Of a stretch of 64,000 nt of DNA, positions 49,865 through 58,831 are shown piece after piece. This stretch comes from Umezawaea tangerina. GTDB taxonomy: Bacteria > Actinomycetota > Actinomycetes > Mycobacteriales > Pseudonocardiaceae. The DNA lies in NCBI RefSeq assembly GCF_003002815.1, contig NZ_PVTF01000011.1, positions 62,001-126,000 on the forward strand, read 5' to 3'. Position 1 is the stretch's first letter; the number at the start of each line of letters is the position of its first letter. The translations under genes and the position numbers were made by a program. The notes under the pieces were generated by a model. That model ran no database searches. It worked only from the letters and a program-made list of their open reading frames with translations, and was not told the DNA's origin.

Positions 49865-49906
49865 ATCGTGGCGGGCCGCACGCGGTCCGGAGAAGAGGAC
49901 GTCGAC

Positions 49907-50890
49907 ATGAAGACCATCGCGATCGAGGAGCACTGGAACAGCGTCGCCATCCGCGACGCGCTCGACCGCCTGCCGGACGGGGCGCGCGACGAGAGCGTCG
50001 CCTTCAACGCCTTGGGGGACAACCAGGTCCGGCTGGAGGACATCGGGCAGGGCCGGATCGAGGCGATGGACGCCGCGGGGATCGACGTGTCCATCCTGTC
50101 GGTGGTCACACCCGCCACCCAGGCGCTCCCGGCACCGGACGCGGTCGCGCTGGCCAGGGACGCCAACGACGAGGCCGCGGAGGCCGTTCGTGCGCACCCG
50201 GACCGGTTCCGCGCGTTCGCGACGCTGCCGACCGGCGACCCGCTGGCCGCCGCGGGGGAGCTCGAACGGTGCGCCACCGGGCTGGGGCACGTCGGCGCGA
50301 TGGTCCACGGGCGAACGGGCACCCGCACCCTGGACGACCCCGCCTACGACGACCTGTTCGCCACCGCGGCCCGCCTGCGTCAGCCCATCTTCATCCACCC
50401 GCAGATCCCGTCGGACGCCCTGCGCGACGCCGCGTACCGGGGGCTGGACCCGTTGGTGGACCTCGGGTTGGCGAGCTTCGGCTGGGGTTGGCACATGGAC
50501 GCCGGCCTGGCCGCCCTGCGGCTGATCCTGCGCGGCACCTTCGACCGCCACCCCGACCTCCAGCTGGTCCTCGGCCACTGGGGCGAGATGCTGCTGTTCT
50601 GGATGGACCGGGTCGACAGCCTCTCCTCGGTGGCCAAGCACCTCGAACGCCGGGTCGGCGACTACATCAAGACCAACATCCACATCACCGCCAGCGGCAT
50701 GCTCCAGGAGCGGTTGCTGCGCCACACCCTCGACTTCACCACCGCCGACCGGGTGCTGTTCTCCACCGACTACCCCTTCCACCGGCCCGACGCGGCCGAG
50801 GTCGAGCGGTTCTTCGCCGCCGTCCCCGACCCGTCGGACCGCGCCAAGATCGCCTCCGGCAACGCCGAGGCGTTGTTCCGGCTCACCTGA
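49907..50890 (+). CDS. Amidohydrolase-2 family enzyme (resorcylate-decarboxylase-like)
   Basis: 327 residues. The N-terminal metal motif is IAIEEHW (E-x-H variant rather than HxH), as in gamma-resorcylate decarboxylase and related ACMSD-superfamily enzymes. PIFIHPQ supplies the next His, LQLVLGHWGEM the third, and FSTDYPF the conserved Asp. These proteins decarboxylate or hydrolyse aromatic or carbonyl substrates in a TIM barrel with one metal. Under probable TetR control and followed 65 bp later by a patatin gene. Confidence 0.88.
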   Translation: MKTIAIEEHWNSVAIRDALDRLPDGARDESVAFNALGDNQVRLEDIGQGRIEAMDAAGIDVSILSVVTPATQALPAPDAVALARDANDEAAEAVRAHPDRFRAFATLPTGDPLAAAGELERCATGLGHVGAMVHGRTGTRTLDDPAYDDLFATAARLRQPIFIHPQIPSDALRDAAYRGLDPLVDLGLASFGWGWHMDAGLAALRLILRGTFDRHPDLQLVLGHWGEMLLFWMDRVDSLSSVAKHLERRVGDYIKTNIHITASGMLQERLLRHTLDFTTADRVLFSTDYPFHRPDAAEVERFFAAVPDPSDRAKIASGNAEALFRLT

Positions 50891-50955
50891 CGTCCCCGGC
50901 CGTCGGCCGAACTCGTTCCTGCCGCAGGGCGGCAGATCCCGATCGGAGCAGCACG

Positions 50956-51840
50956 ATGATCGAACTCCCGTCCCCCGACTCGCGCGCGGTCGTCCTCGGC
51001 GGAGGCGGCGCGCTCGGCGCAGGCTGGCAGAACGGCCTCCTGGCCGGCCTGGAACGCCGTGGGCTGCGGCTGTCCGACGCCGACGTCGTCATCGGCACCT
51101 CCGCGGGCGCGCTCTCGGGCGCGCGCAACCTCCTGGGGCTGGACCCGGCGTCCCTCATGCCCGCGCTGCTGCGCTTCGGCGCCACGATCAAGTCCGATGT
51201 GGACGAACGGCGGCTCGGCGAGATGTTCAGGTCGATGCGCGAGGTGGCGGGCGCCGCCGATCCCGAGGTCGGGTGGAAGGTGGTCGGGCGGGCGGTCGAC
51301 GATGCCGTCACGGCGCCGGAGGACGTCTACGTCGACGTCTTCTCCTTCCTGGCCGGGCAGGTGTGGCCCACGAACTTCGCGTGCACCGGCGTCGACGTGG
51401 ACACCGGGGAGCTCCGGGTGTGGGACCGGGACTCGGGCGTCGACCTCGGCCGGGCCGTCGCCGCCAGCTGCTCCATCCCCACGCTGTCCCCGGCCGTGAC
51501 CGTCGACGGCAGGCGCTACCTGGACGGAGGGCTGCGCGGCAGCCTGAACGCCGGTGTGGCCACCGGTGCGAGCCGGGTCATCGCGATCTCCTGCCTGTCC
51601 CTCTCGCCCCGGGCCGGGGAGTCGGGTGCGTTGCCGGGCTCCGACCTCGACCGGACCGAGCTGGCCTCGCTCCGCGCGGACCGGAGCCGCGTCGAGACGG
51701 TCGAGCCCGACGAGGACTTCTGGCGGCTCGCCTCCGGGCCGATGGGGATGATGGACATCTCCCGCGCGGGGAACGCGATCGAGGCGGGTCTCGCCCAGGC
51801 CGACCGGGAGCACGCCCGGCTGGCCTCCGCGTGGGGCTAA
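50956..51840 (+). CDS. Patatin-like phospholipase
   Basis: 294 residues. Glycine-rich oxyanion loop VVLGGGGALGAGWQNGLLAGL, nucleophile elbow VVIGTSAGALSG with Ser49, and the dyad Asp190 in RYLDGGLRGS, all in the right order for patatin/RssA-type serine esterases. It is expected to hydrolyse phospholipids or acyl esters in the cytosol. The stop overlaps the stop of the convergent glycosyltransferase by 4 bp. Codons 79-83 contain the recurrent GTCCGATGTGGAC 13-mer. Confidence 0.9.
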   Translation: MIELPSPDSRAVVLGGGGALGAGWQNGLLAGLERRGLRLSDADVVIGTSAGALSGARNLLGLDPASLMPALLRFGATIKSDVDERRLGEMFRSMREVAGAADPEVGWKVVGRAVDDAVTAPEDVYVDVFSFLAGQVWPTNFACTGVDVDTGELRVWDRDSGVDLGRAVAASCSIPTLSPAVTVDGRRYLDGGLRGSLNAGVATGASRVIAISCLSLSPRAGESGALPGSDLDRTELASLRADRSRVETVEPDEDFWRLASGPMGMMDISRAGNAIEAGLAQADREHARLASAWG

Positions 51841-52964
51841 GACCGGGACGACACCGCCTGGGAGCCGGTGATCGCGTCCTGGTACACGGCCAGGTGTTCG
51901 GGCAGGACCCGCTCCCACGAGTAGCGGGCGCACGCGCGGTCACGGCCCGCGATCGCGTGGATCTGGCGTCGGGTGGCGTCCGCCAGCAGGTCGCGCAGGA
52001 CGTGCCCGAGGGCCCGCGGGTCATGGGGTGGCACGAGCACCCCGGTGACGCCGTCGACGACGACGTCGGCGAGCGCGCCCACGTCGGCGGCGATCACCGG
52101 GACGCCGCACGCCATGGCCTGCACCGCGGCCGAGCCGTAGGGGTCGAACCGCGGCACCCGCAGCACCACGTCGGCGGAGCGGATCAGCCGGGGGAGCCGT
52201 GCGCGGGTGACCCGGCCGGTGAAGCGGACGCGGTCGCCGACCCCCGCGCGGTCGGCGAGCTCCACCAGCCGCCGCACCTCGACGTCCTCCATCGGGGCGG
52301 GGTGCCGGATCCTCCCGGCGATCACCAGTTCCGCGCCGGGGGCCCAGCGCAGGGCGCTGATCGCGGTGTGGAACCCGCTCGTCGGCACGACGTCGCCCAG
52401 CGCCAGCACCCTGGTCCGGTGGCCACGCGGGGCGACCGGGCCGTCCGGGTGGAACAGCGCGGTGTCGATCCCGCGGGGCACGACCGCGCTCTTCGGCTTG
52501 CGCACTCCCATGTGCAGCAGCTTCACCTGCTCCCACCGGCTCATCGCGATCACGCGGTCGGCCGAGGCGCAGACGGAGCGGTCGAGCGGCGTCGGGCGGG
52601 AGATCCGGGAGCCCGCGCTGTGGTGGAACGTCTGCACCACCGGGACCCGACCCGCCCCCACTGCCAACCCGGACGCCCGGCCGTGCGGATGCGCCACGTC
52701 CGGCGGCCGCTCGTCCCACTCGCGCTCCAGGAACGACGCGAACCCGTCGACGGCCTCATCACCCGTGTCGGACCCTGCTGATACCCGGACGATCTCGTAT
52801 CCGTGGGGTGTCCGCCTGCGCTCCCGCGGACCGGGGGAGTCCCGCCGGGTGTAGAGGACGACGTCGTGGTCGTCCCGGCTGAGCACCGAGCACAGCTCGG
52901 CCACGTAAGCCCTGTCCTCGTCGGCGTCCAGATCCCAGGACGCGGCGACCATCGCGATCCGCAT
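51837..52964 (-). CDS. GT4-family glycosyltransferase
   Basis: 375 residues from ATG at 52964. N-terminal Rossmann start MRIAMVAASWDLDADEDRAYVAELCSVLSRDDHDVVLYTRR; the donor-site part includes SAVVPRGIDTALFHPDG, RVLALGDVVPTSGFHTAISAL and the E-x7-E-like region PRFDPYGSAAVQAMACGVPVIAADVGALADVVVDGVTGVLVPP. In place of the classical first Glu of EPFG there is D-P-Y-G, a known GT4 variation. Acceptor unknown. A strong hairpin whose arm contains the only ribosome-site-like sequence lies immediately before the start. Confidence 0.88.
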   Translation of the reverse strand: MRIAMVAASWDLDADEDRAYVAELCSVLSRDDHDVVLYTRRDSPGPRERRRTPHGYEIVRVSAGSDTGDEAVDGFASFLEREWDERPPDVAHPHGRASGLAVGAGRVPVVQTFHHSAGSRISRPTPLDRSVCASADRVIAMSRWEQVKLLHMGVRKPKSAVVPRGIDTALFHPDGPVAPRGHRTRVLALGDVVPTSGFHTAISALRWAPGAELVIAGRIRHPAPMEDVEVRRLVELADRAGVGDRVRFTGRVTRARLPRLIRSADVVLRVPRFDPYGSAAVQAMACGVPVIAADVGALADVVVDGVTGVLVPPHDPRALGHVLRDLLADATRRQIHAIAGRDRACARYSWERVLPEHLAVYQDAITGSQAVSSRS

Positions 52965-52967
52965 GTG

Positions 52968-53007
52968 CTGACCCCGCAACCGGGTCGGTTGGTGTCCGCG
53001 GGGTCAG
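52968..53007 (-). other. Hairpin over the glycosyltransferase ribosome-binding region
   Basis: CTGACCCCGC (52968-52977) and GCGGGGTCAG (52998-53007) pair over 10 bp. On the minus strand the promoter-distal arm, GCGGGGTCAG, ends 3 nt before the ATG and contains the only Shine-Dalgarno-like GGGG. It could be a translation-blocking structure, or a terminator of the upstream phosphatase gene. Confidence 0.5.
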
Positions 53008-53121
53008 GGCGGCGCCGTTACGGCTGGCGGGATCGAGCTTATCCCGCTCCTGCGGGACGTCGCATGACGAGCGGTTCGGCAGAAGGGCAAACCCCAAGCG
53101 GTGGGTGGTGGCGTGGAGATC

Positions 53122-54333
53122 CTAGGCGGGTGAGGCGGTGTCCGGGTCGGCGCCGTTGTCGGCCCGGCGTTCGGTGCGGTCCGCTCCGCGCCAGTCCAGG
53201 CAGAGCACGGTGGCGTCGTCCTTGAGGTGGTCCTGGTAGGCGCGCCTCACGGCCCTGGTCGCGGTCCGCACCACCTCCCTGGGGTGCAGCGCCGCGGTGT
53301 CGCGGAGCAGCGCGGGCAGGTCGACCGCCTCCGCCTCGCGTTCGACCATGCCGTCGGTGAGCAGCAGCAGCCGGTCGCCGGGACGCAGGTCCAGCCGTTG
53401 CACCCGGTAGGAGCGCGGGGTGACGCCGAACAGCAGGTCGATCTCCAGCTCCAGCGGTCGCACCACGCCGTCGCGCAGCAGCAGCGGGGCGGGGTGACCG
53501 GCGTTGACGAGGTCGATCGCGCCGTCGAGCAGGTCCACCCGCGCGAGCAGTCCGGTCGCCAGCGACCCCCGCCCGTGGTCCAGCAGCGCCTGGTTGGCCT
53601 GCCGCGCCAGCTCCGCCAGGTCGTCGCCCGCCCGGCGGGCCCTGCGCAGCGCGCCGACGAGCAGGGTCGCGGTCAGCGCCGAGCCCACGTCGTGGCCGAC
53701 GGCGTCGGTCATCGACAGGTGCAGGGCGCGGCGGTCCACGGCGTAGTCGTAGGTGTCGCCGCCGATGTCGTGCGCGGGCACCAGCGCGCCCGCGACGGTG
53801 AACTGGGCGGCCTCGCAGCAGGACGCCGTGGGCAGCAGCTGGTGCTGGATCTCGGCGGCCAGGCTCATCGTCGTGGTGCGCCTGCCGGAGTGGTAGAGGT
53901 CGGTGAAGCGGCGGTCGGTCACGATGACGTAGGCCAGCGCGTGCGCGGCCTCGCCCAGCTGGGCCAGCACCTCCTCGTCGAGCGAGGGCACCGTCACCTC
54001 CAGCACCCCGACGCAGTCGCCGCGGTTGGTCACCGGCAGCACCACCCGCACCTCGTCGCCGTCCTGCCCCCGCCACGGCCGCTGGGTGCGCAGCACCTCC
54101 TCGTAGACGCTGTCCCGCAGGCCGACGCTCTCCGCGCGACCCGTGCCGGGCTCACCGGCGGCCGAGGCCAGTCGCACCAGCTGCTCGTCGCCGACGTCGA
54201 TCAGCAGGAACGACACGTCGGAGGCGTCGAACCGCTCCGCCAGGTCGCGCGCGACGACGTCGATCGACCCCACCGGCGGCGCGCCCTCCGCCGCCGCCAG
54301 CACATCACCCGGTCGCAACACATCACCGTTCAC
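53122..54333 (-). CDS. GAF-PP2C (SpoIIE/RsbU-type) protein phosphatase
   Basis: 403 residues from GTG at 54333 (GGAGG 5 nt upstream; the open frame to 54375 lacks a site). Residues about 20-150 form a GAF-like sensor. Residues about 175-385 are a PP2C_SpoIIE phosphatase: [29 protein letters not shown] (metal-binding Asp pair), [51 protein letters not shown]. Such enzymes dephosphorylate STAS antagonists and so release sigma factors. The STAS protein at 48226 is a candidate substrate, though 5 kb away. Confidence 0.92.
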   Translation of the reverse strand: MNGDVLRPGDVLAAAEGAPPVGSIDVVARDLAERFDASDVSFLLIDVGDEQLVRLASAAGEPGTGRAESVGLRDSVYEEVLRTQRPWRGQDGDEVRVVLPVTNRGDCVGVLEVTVPSLDEEVLAQLGEAAHALAYVIVTDRRFTDLYHSGRRTTTMSLAAEIQHQLLPTASCCEAAQFTVAGALVPAHDIGGDTYDYAVDRRALHLSMTDAVGHDVGSALTATLLVGALRRARRAGDDLAELARQANQALLDHGRGSLATGLLARVDLLDGAIDLVNAGHPAPLLLRDGVVRPLELEIDLLFGVTPRSYRVQRLDLRPGDRLLLLTDGMVEREAEAVDLPALLRDTAALHPREVVRTATRAVRRAYQDHLKDDATVLCLDWRGADRTERRADNGADPDTASPA

Positions 54334-54531
54334 GGCAGCCTCCGAGTAGTCGGGGGCAGCCAACCACATCATCACGCGTCGTGAACGACCACGCGGTCAC
54401 CCGGTGGACGAGCGGGACGCCTCGCGGCCTGGTTGGGTGGCCGCCGTAATGGGTACGTCACAACCCGGCGGGGATGAACGGCCCGTGTCCGTACGTTGTG
54501 CTGGGTGAACACCGAGCAGAGGAGTATCACC

Positions 54532-55029
54532 GTGACGGAGAAGGCTGTTCTGGCGGGCGGCTGCTTCTGGGGCATGCAGGACCTGTTCCGCCGCCACCCC
54601 GGCGTCGTGTCCACCCGCGTGGGCTACACCGGCGATCCCAGCACGCCCAACGCCACGTACCGCCGCCACGGCAACCACGCCGAGGCCATCGAGATCGTGT
54701 TCGACCCGGAGCGGTTGGGCTACCGGCAGATCCTGGAGTTCTTCTTCCAGATCCACGACCCGTCGACCCGCAACCGCCAGGGCAACGACATCGGGGCCGG
54801 CTACCGTTCGGCGATCTTCTACGAGACCGACGAGCAGAAGCAGGTGGCCGAGGCGACGATCGCCGACGTCGACGCCTCCGGCAAGTGGCCGGGCAAGGTC
54901 GTCACCGAGGTGGCGCAGGCGAGCGCGTTCTGGGAGGCCGAGCCGGAGCACCAGGACTACCTGGAGCGCTACCCGAACGGCTACACGTGCCACTACGTGC
55001 GACCGGAGTGGCAGCTCGGCGAGCGCTGA
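54532..55029 (+). CDS. msrA: Peptide methionine-S-sulfoxide reductase MsrA
   Basis: 165 residues from GTG at 54532 with GAGGAG upstream. Catalytic motif [14 protein letters not shown] (Cys11), then [52 protein letters not shown] and [15 protein letters not shown], the full MsrA core. It repairs S-oxidised methionine using thioredoxin. No second resolving cysteine is seen near the C-terminus other than [11 protein letters not shown] perfect 13-bp terminator follows. Confidence 0.96.
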   Translation: MTEKAVLAGGCFWGMQDLFRRHPGVVSTRVGYTGDPSTPNATYRRHGNHAEAIEIVFDPERLGYRQILEFFFQIHDPSTRNRQGNDIGAGYRSAIFYETDEQKQVAEATIADVDASGKWPGKVVTEVAQASAFWEAEPEHQDYLERYPNGYTCHYVRPEWQLGER

Positions 55030-55053
55030 CCGGTAGTCGCGCCAGGCGCGTGA

Positions 55054-55082
55054 ACGGGGGCCGTCCACCGGACGGCCCCCGT
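55054..55082. terminator. Strong hairpin terminator between msrA and membrane-protein gene
   Basis: ACGGGGGCCGTCC (55054-55066) and GGACGGCCCCCGT (55070-55082) pair perfectly with a 3-nt loop between two convergent genes. It is probably bidirectional. Confidence 0.75.
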
Positions 55083-55087
55083 CGGCG

Positions 55088-56221
55088 CTAGGGGCGGGAT
55101 CGGACGGACAGGTACACGGCGCGGACGGCGAGGGTGCGTTCGACCTGTTCGACCACGGGGGCGAAGAACTGCTTGCGGTGCTCGGCGTCGCTCATCGAGA
55201 CGACCGCGAAGTACATGCTGCCGAACGCCGCGAACAGGGTGGCGTTGCGCAGCAGGGCCACCGGCACGGTCGGCAGCCACTTCGCGTACGCCACCGGCCC
55301 GTCGATCCACTGCTCGGCGGTCTCGGGCAGCACGACGATCAGGCCGAGGACCACGAAGAACCCGAACAGCGCGAGGCCGACCACCGCGGCCTGCACGAGC
55401 TGGCGGATCGCGAGCATCACGAGCAGGTTGCGCAGCTGGCGGCCGCTCAGCTTCCGCGCCTGCAGCGGTTCGGTCGGCGACACCTCGGCCAGCGGGGTGC
55501 CCCGGCACGCGTCCGACAGCACCGACGGGGTCAGGTCGTGTTCGACCCGGCCGATCTCGTCGCGCAGCCGGGCGGCCGCGGCGAGCACCGTGATCGCCAC
55601 GAACAGCGCGACGATCAGGCTGAGCCGACGCCACTCGAGCCGGTTCATGGCCTGCCACAGCTCGCCGGTGAAGAAGAGGAACAGCGTCACGAACAGCAGC
55701 GGCGGCAACGCCCGCCCCAGCAGGTTCACGCTGTTGCGCAGGTCCGCCAGCGTGTGCCGGATGGCGGCCTTCAGCAGCGACGCGAGACCGTAGGTGACGG
55801 CGAGCCCGGTCGCGGCGAACACACCGGCGAAGAAGACGGCCAGCTGCACCGGGTCGCTGTCCGGGGTGTCCTCGATGGCCCGTTGCAGGACCGGCACCAC
55901 CACCGGGACCAGGGCGTAGCCGACCAGGACGGCGATCGTGCGGTCGCGGGTGAACACGGGCAGCCGCCGCACGAACAGCGATAGCACCGTGGACACCACG
56001 ACCATGCTCACCAGCACCACCGCGAGCAGCACCCACCGCCCGTACCCGGCGGCGCCGAGCGGCACCAGCCACACCAGGCTCGCGATGGCGACGAAGGCCA
56101 ACGCGGGCAGCATGCGGGGCAGCACGTGCGAGAAGAACCCGTAGCCCTCGATCATCGTCGGTGCGCCCTGCCGGACGAACCAGCGCTCGGTCCGCAGCAC
56201 CAGGAGCCGTGAAGCCGTCAT
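55088..56221 (-). CDS. Polytopic membrane protein of unknown function
   Basis: 377 residues from ATG at 56221. About six to eight helices: MLPALAFVAIASLVWLVPLG, WVLLAVVLVSMVVVSTVLSLFV, AVLVGYALVPVVVPVLQRAI, LAVFFAGVFAATGLAVTYGLASLL, LPPLLFVTLFLFFTGELWQAM, LIVALFVAITVLAAAARL and, near the end, LVQAAVVGLALFGFFVVLGLIVVL. A cytosolic stretch of about 60 residues between helices contains DEIGRVEHDLTPSVLSDACRGTPL. No recognised domain. Convergent with msrA. Confidence 0.75.
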   Translation of the reverse strand: MTASRLLVLRTERWFVRQGAPTMIEGYGFFSHVLPRMLPALAFVAIASLVWLVPLGAAGYGRWVLLAVVLVSMVVVSTVLSLFVRRLPVFTRDRTIAVLVGYALVPVVVPVLQRAIEDTPDSDPVQLAVFFAGVFAATGLAVTYGLASLLKAAIRHTLADLRNSVNLLGRALPPLLFVTLFLFFTGELWQAMNRLEWRRLSLIVALFVAITVLAAAARLRDEIGRVEHDLTPSVLSDACRGTPLAEVSPTEPLQARKLSGRQLRNLLVMLAIRQLVQAAVVGLALFGFFVVLGLIVVLPETAEQWIDGPVAYAKWLPTVPVALLRNATLFAAFGSMYFAVVSMSDAEHRKQFFAPVVEQVERTLAVRAVYLSVRSRP

Positions 56222-56309
56222 GCGCGCGATCATCCCCCATGGCCGGACCCGCCGGGCCTCGCGCGTCGGACGGCCGGTCCACCGCGAACCCGGTCCACTG
56301 TGGAGTCAG

Positions 56310-56339
56310 ACCGCGGGAAGCCGGACCGCGGGAAGCCGG
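56310..56339. repeat. 15-bp perfect tandem duplication
   Basis: ACCGCGGGAAGCCGG occurs twice in direct succession (56310-56324, 56325-56339) just beyond the epoxide-hydrolase terminator. Probably replication slippage; no function assigned. Confidence 0.6.
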
Positions 56340-56368
56340 GCGCCCCGGAACACCTCCGGAGCGCCCGG
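56336..56368 (-). terminator. Hairpin terminator of the epoxide hydrolase
   Basis: CCGGGCGCCCCGGA (56336-56349) pairs with TCCGGAGCGCCCGG (56355-56368) with one mismatch and a 5-nt loop, 17 nt after the stop on the minus strand. Confidence 0.6.
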
Positions 56369-56384
56369 CACGAGCGGGGCCGAG

Positions 56385-57509
56385 TCAGGAGCGGAAGAAG
56401 GTCCGCAGGTCCTCGACGAGCACGTCCGGGCGTTCCAGCGCCGCGAAGTGCCCGCCGTCGGGGAACTCCGACCAGTGCGCGATGTCGGAGTTGTCCCGCG
56501 CGGCGAACGCGCGGATCGACTTGAAGTCGTCCGCGAAGACGGCGACGCCGGTCCGCGACCGGTTCACCTCCGGTTCGCGGGCGGCCTTGGCCTCCTCGAA
56601 GTGGTAGCGCCCGGCGGTCGCCTGGGTGTTGGTGAACCAGTACAGGGAGACCTGGGTCAGGATCTGGTCGGTGGTGACCAGGCTCGTGCCGTCGCCGAAG
56701 TTGTTGAACAGCTCGCTGTAGGCCAGCTGCCCGACCGGTGAGTCTGCGATGCCTACCGCAACGGTCTGCGGGCGCGTCGCGTTCATCTGGTTGTAGCCGC
56801 CGACGGACTGGAACCACCGCATGTGCTCGAGCGCGGCGTAGTCCTTCGGCTCCAGCCGCTCGAACTCCGCGGGGTCCCCGGTCGGGAACGAGAACAGCTG
56901 GAGCACGTGCAGACCGAGGAAGCCCTTCGGCCGCATCAGTCCGAGCTCGCGGGAGACCAGGGCGCCCGCGTCGCTGCCGTGCGAGCCGTAGGAGTCGTAC
57001 CCGAGGCGCCGCATCAGCTTGTCGAACGTCTCCGCGACCCGCCGGATCGTCCAGCCGCGGCCGACCAGCGGCGTGCTGAAGCCGAAACCGGGGATCGACG
57101 GCACGACTACCGAGAACGCGTCCGCCGCGTCGCCGCCGTGGGCGACGGGGTCGGTGAGCGGGCCGATCATGTCGAGGAACTCGGCGAACGAACCGGGGTA
57201 GGTGTGCACGAGCAGCAGCGGGGTCGCGTCCGCCTCCTTCGACGGCACGTGGACGAAGTGCACGGTCTGCCCGTCGATCTCGGTCACGTACTGCGGGAGC
57301 TCGTTCATCCGGGCCTCCTGCGCGCGCCAGTCGAACGCGGTCCGCCAGTGCTCGACGGTGTCGCCCAGGTAGCTGTTCGGGGTGCCGTACTCCCAGTCGT
57401 CGGTGGGCGCGGGCCGCGGCAGCCGGGTGCGGGCAAGGCGCTCCTGGAGGTCGTCCAGCTCGACCTGGGGGACGTCGACGCGGAAGGGGCGGATCTCGGT
57501 GTTCGTCAT
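56385..57509 (-). CDS. Epoxide hydrolase (EHN-type alpha/beta hydrolase)
   Basis: 374 residues from ATG at 57509. The N-terminal EHN cap (about 1-105: IRPFRVDVPQVELDDLQERLARTRLPRPAP ... HWRTAFDWRAQEARMNELPQYVTEIDG) precedes the hydrolase core. Oxyanion region: LLLVHTYPGSFAEFLDM, with HTYPG instead of HGWPG. Nucleophile: GSHGSDAGALVSREL, Asp180. Catalytic His: GGHFAALERPDVLVEDL. Family enzymes open epoxides by an alkyl-enzyme ester. Strong operator-like palindrome between it and the divergent WYL regulator. Confidence 0.92.
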   Translation of the reverse strand: MTNTEIRPFRVDVPQVELDDLQERLARTRLPRPAPTDDWEYGTPNSYLGDTVEHWRTAFDWRAQEARMNELPQYVTEIDGQTVHFVHVPSKEADATPLLLVHTYPGSFAEFLDMIGPLTDPVAHGGDAADAFSVVVPSIPGFGFSTPLVGRGWTIRRVAETFDKLMRRLGYDSYGSHGSDAGALVSRELGLMRPKGFLGLHVLQLFSFPTGDPAEFERLEPKDYAALEHMRWFQSVGGYNQMNATRPQTVAVGIADSPVGQLAYSELFNNFGDGTSLVTTDQILTQVSLYWFTNTQATAGRYHFEEAKAAREPEVNRSRTGVAVFADDFKSIRAFAARDNSDIAHWSEFPDGGHFAALERPDVLVEDLRTFFRS

Positions 57510-57527
57510 GGCACTCACGCTAGAGGC

Positions 57528-57554
57528 CATATAGGAACGTTTGGTTCCTATATG
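57528..57554. promoter_or_regulatory. Operator: perfect 11-5-11 inverted repeat
   Basis: CATATAGGAAC (57528-57538) and GTTCCTATATG (57544-57554) are perfect inverse copies with a GTTTG spacer. The site lies in the 53-bp region between the divergent epoxide hydrolase and WYL-regulator genes and ends 8 bp before the regulator start. Confidence 0.8.
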
Positions 57555-57562
57555 ATGGCGGG

Positions 57563-58570
57563 GTGCTCGACACCTCGTCACGACTGCTCGCCCTGCTGGC
57601 CCTGATGCAGTCGCGGCCGGAGTGGCCGGGCTCGGAGCTCGCCGCGCGGCTGGACGTCACCGGGCGGACGATCCGCAACGACGTCGACCGCCTGCGCGGG
57701 CTCGGGTACCCGGTCGAGGCCGTGCGCGGAACCGCCGGGTACTACCGGCTGGGCGCCGGGGCGAAGCTGCCGCCGCTGCTGCTCGACGACGAGGAGGCGG
57801 TGGCCGTCGCGATCGGGCTGCGGGCCGGACGCGGGGTCGCGGGCATCGAGGACAGCGCGGCGCGGGCGTTGACGAAGCTCCAGCAGGTGCTGCCGCACCG
57901 GTTGCGGCGGCAGGTGAGCGCGGTGCACCAGGCGATGGCGGAGGGCCCGGCGAACACCGGCAGCAACGTCGAGGACCCGGTGGTGGACGCGGCCGTGCTG
58001 GCGGCGATCGCGGCGGCGATCCGCGACCGCGAGCTCGTCCGGTTCGACTACACCGCCCCGGTCCGCGCGGACGACGCGCCTCGGCGCAACGACGCCTCGG
58101 CGCCGTTCGGGGACTGGCCGGTGCTGGTGGAGCCGTACCGGCTGGTGAGCTGGGAACGGCACTGGTACCTCGTCGCACGGGGTCCGGAGACGGGCGCCTG
58201 GCACACCTACCGCGTCGACTGGGTCTCGTTGCGGATGGCGACCGGCCGCCGCTTCACCCCGGACCCGTTGCCCGGCGGGGACTACCCCGGCTTCGTCCTG
58301 CGCGACGTGGCCACCGCGGGCTGGAAGGTGCACGCGCGGATCACCGTGCTCGCGCCCGCGGCGGACGTGCTGGCGCGGATCAACCCGACCGTCGGCGTGG
58401 TGGAGGCCGTCGACGAGTCGACGTCGGTGCTGCTGACCGGGGCGGACAGCCTGGAGCTCGTCGCCGTCTACATCGGGATGCTCGGCCTCGACTTCCGCGT
58501 CGCCGAACCGCCGGGCCTGGTCGAGCACCTCCGCGTCCTGGGCGAGCGCTACACCCGTGCGGTGACCTGA
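57563..58570 (+). CDS. HTH-WYL (YafY-type) transcriptional regulator
   Basis: 335 residues from GTG at 57563. DeoR-like HTH: LLALLALMQSRPEWPGSELAARLDVTGRTIRNDVDRLRGLGYPVEAVRGTAGYYRL (about 8-63). The WYL domain is at about 150-225 with VEPYRLVSWERHWYLVARG, corresponding to the WYL core, and the WCX extension follows. WYL regulators sense nucleic-acid or small ligands. The perfect palindrome upstream marks autoregulation and control of the epoxide hydrolase. Confidence 0.92.
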   Translation: MLDTSSRLLALLALMQSRPEWPGSELAARLDVTGRTIRNDVDRLRGLGYPVEAVRGTAGYYRLGAGAKLPPLLLDDEEAVAVAIGLRAGRGVAGIEDSAARALTKLQQVLPHRLRRQVSAVHQAMAEGPANTGSNVEDPVVDAAVLAAIAAAIRDRELVRFDYTAPVRADDAPRRNDASAPFGDWPVLVEPYRLVSWERHWYLVARGPETGAWHTYRVDWVSLRMATGRRFTPDPLPGGDYPGFVLRDVATAGWKVHARITVLAPAADVLARINPTVGVVEAVDESTSVLLTGADSLELVAVYIGMLGLDFRVAEPPGLVEHLRVLGERYTRAVT

Positions 58571-58831
58571 CGGGCGTCGCCGGACCGGATCCCGCCGTCC
58601 TACCCCGCTCGTACGTCCACGGGTGCACCGGCGGCGGGTGCCGCGTCGGCGTACCACCACGGGCCGACCGGAGATCGGTCCTGTGGGCCGATGTCCCGCG
58701 GAGCGCGGTCGCCGATCCTTGGTCCTGACAAGGGAAAGGACCGTGGCGGTCGGTCGTGGCGAGTCCGACGGCCGCGCGGTCGTCGACGTCCTGAGCCGGG
58801 CACCGGTTCACGGACCGGCCGAGGGATCACC
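58571..58831. other. Non-coding stretch upstream of lipoprotein hydrolase
   Basis: No gene with credible codon use or start. A GACCGGAGATCGGTC partial dyad near 58666-58680 and a region around 58730-58740 (ACAAGGGAAAGG) are the only notable features. Promoter of the downstream gene presumably lies here. Confidence 0.45.

Noticed and set aside
49907-50890. Loss of the amidohydrolase HxH metal motif as evidence of inactivation
   Set aside because: The E-x-H form is normal in the resorcylate-decarboxylase branch of the family, and the other metal ligands are present.
56310-56339. Tandem 15-bp repeat as a CRISPR or regulatory array
   Set aside because: Only two contiguous copies without spacers; consistent with slippage.
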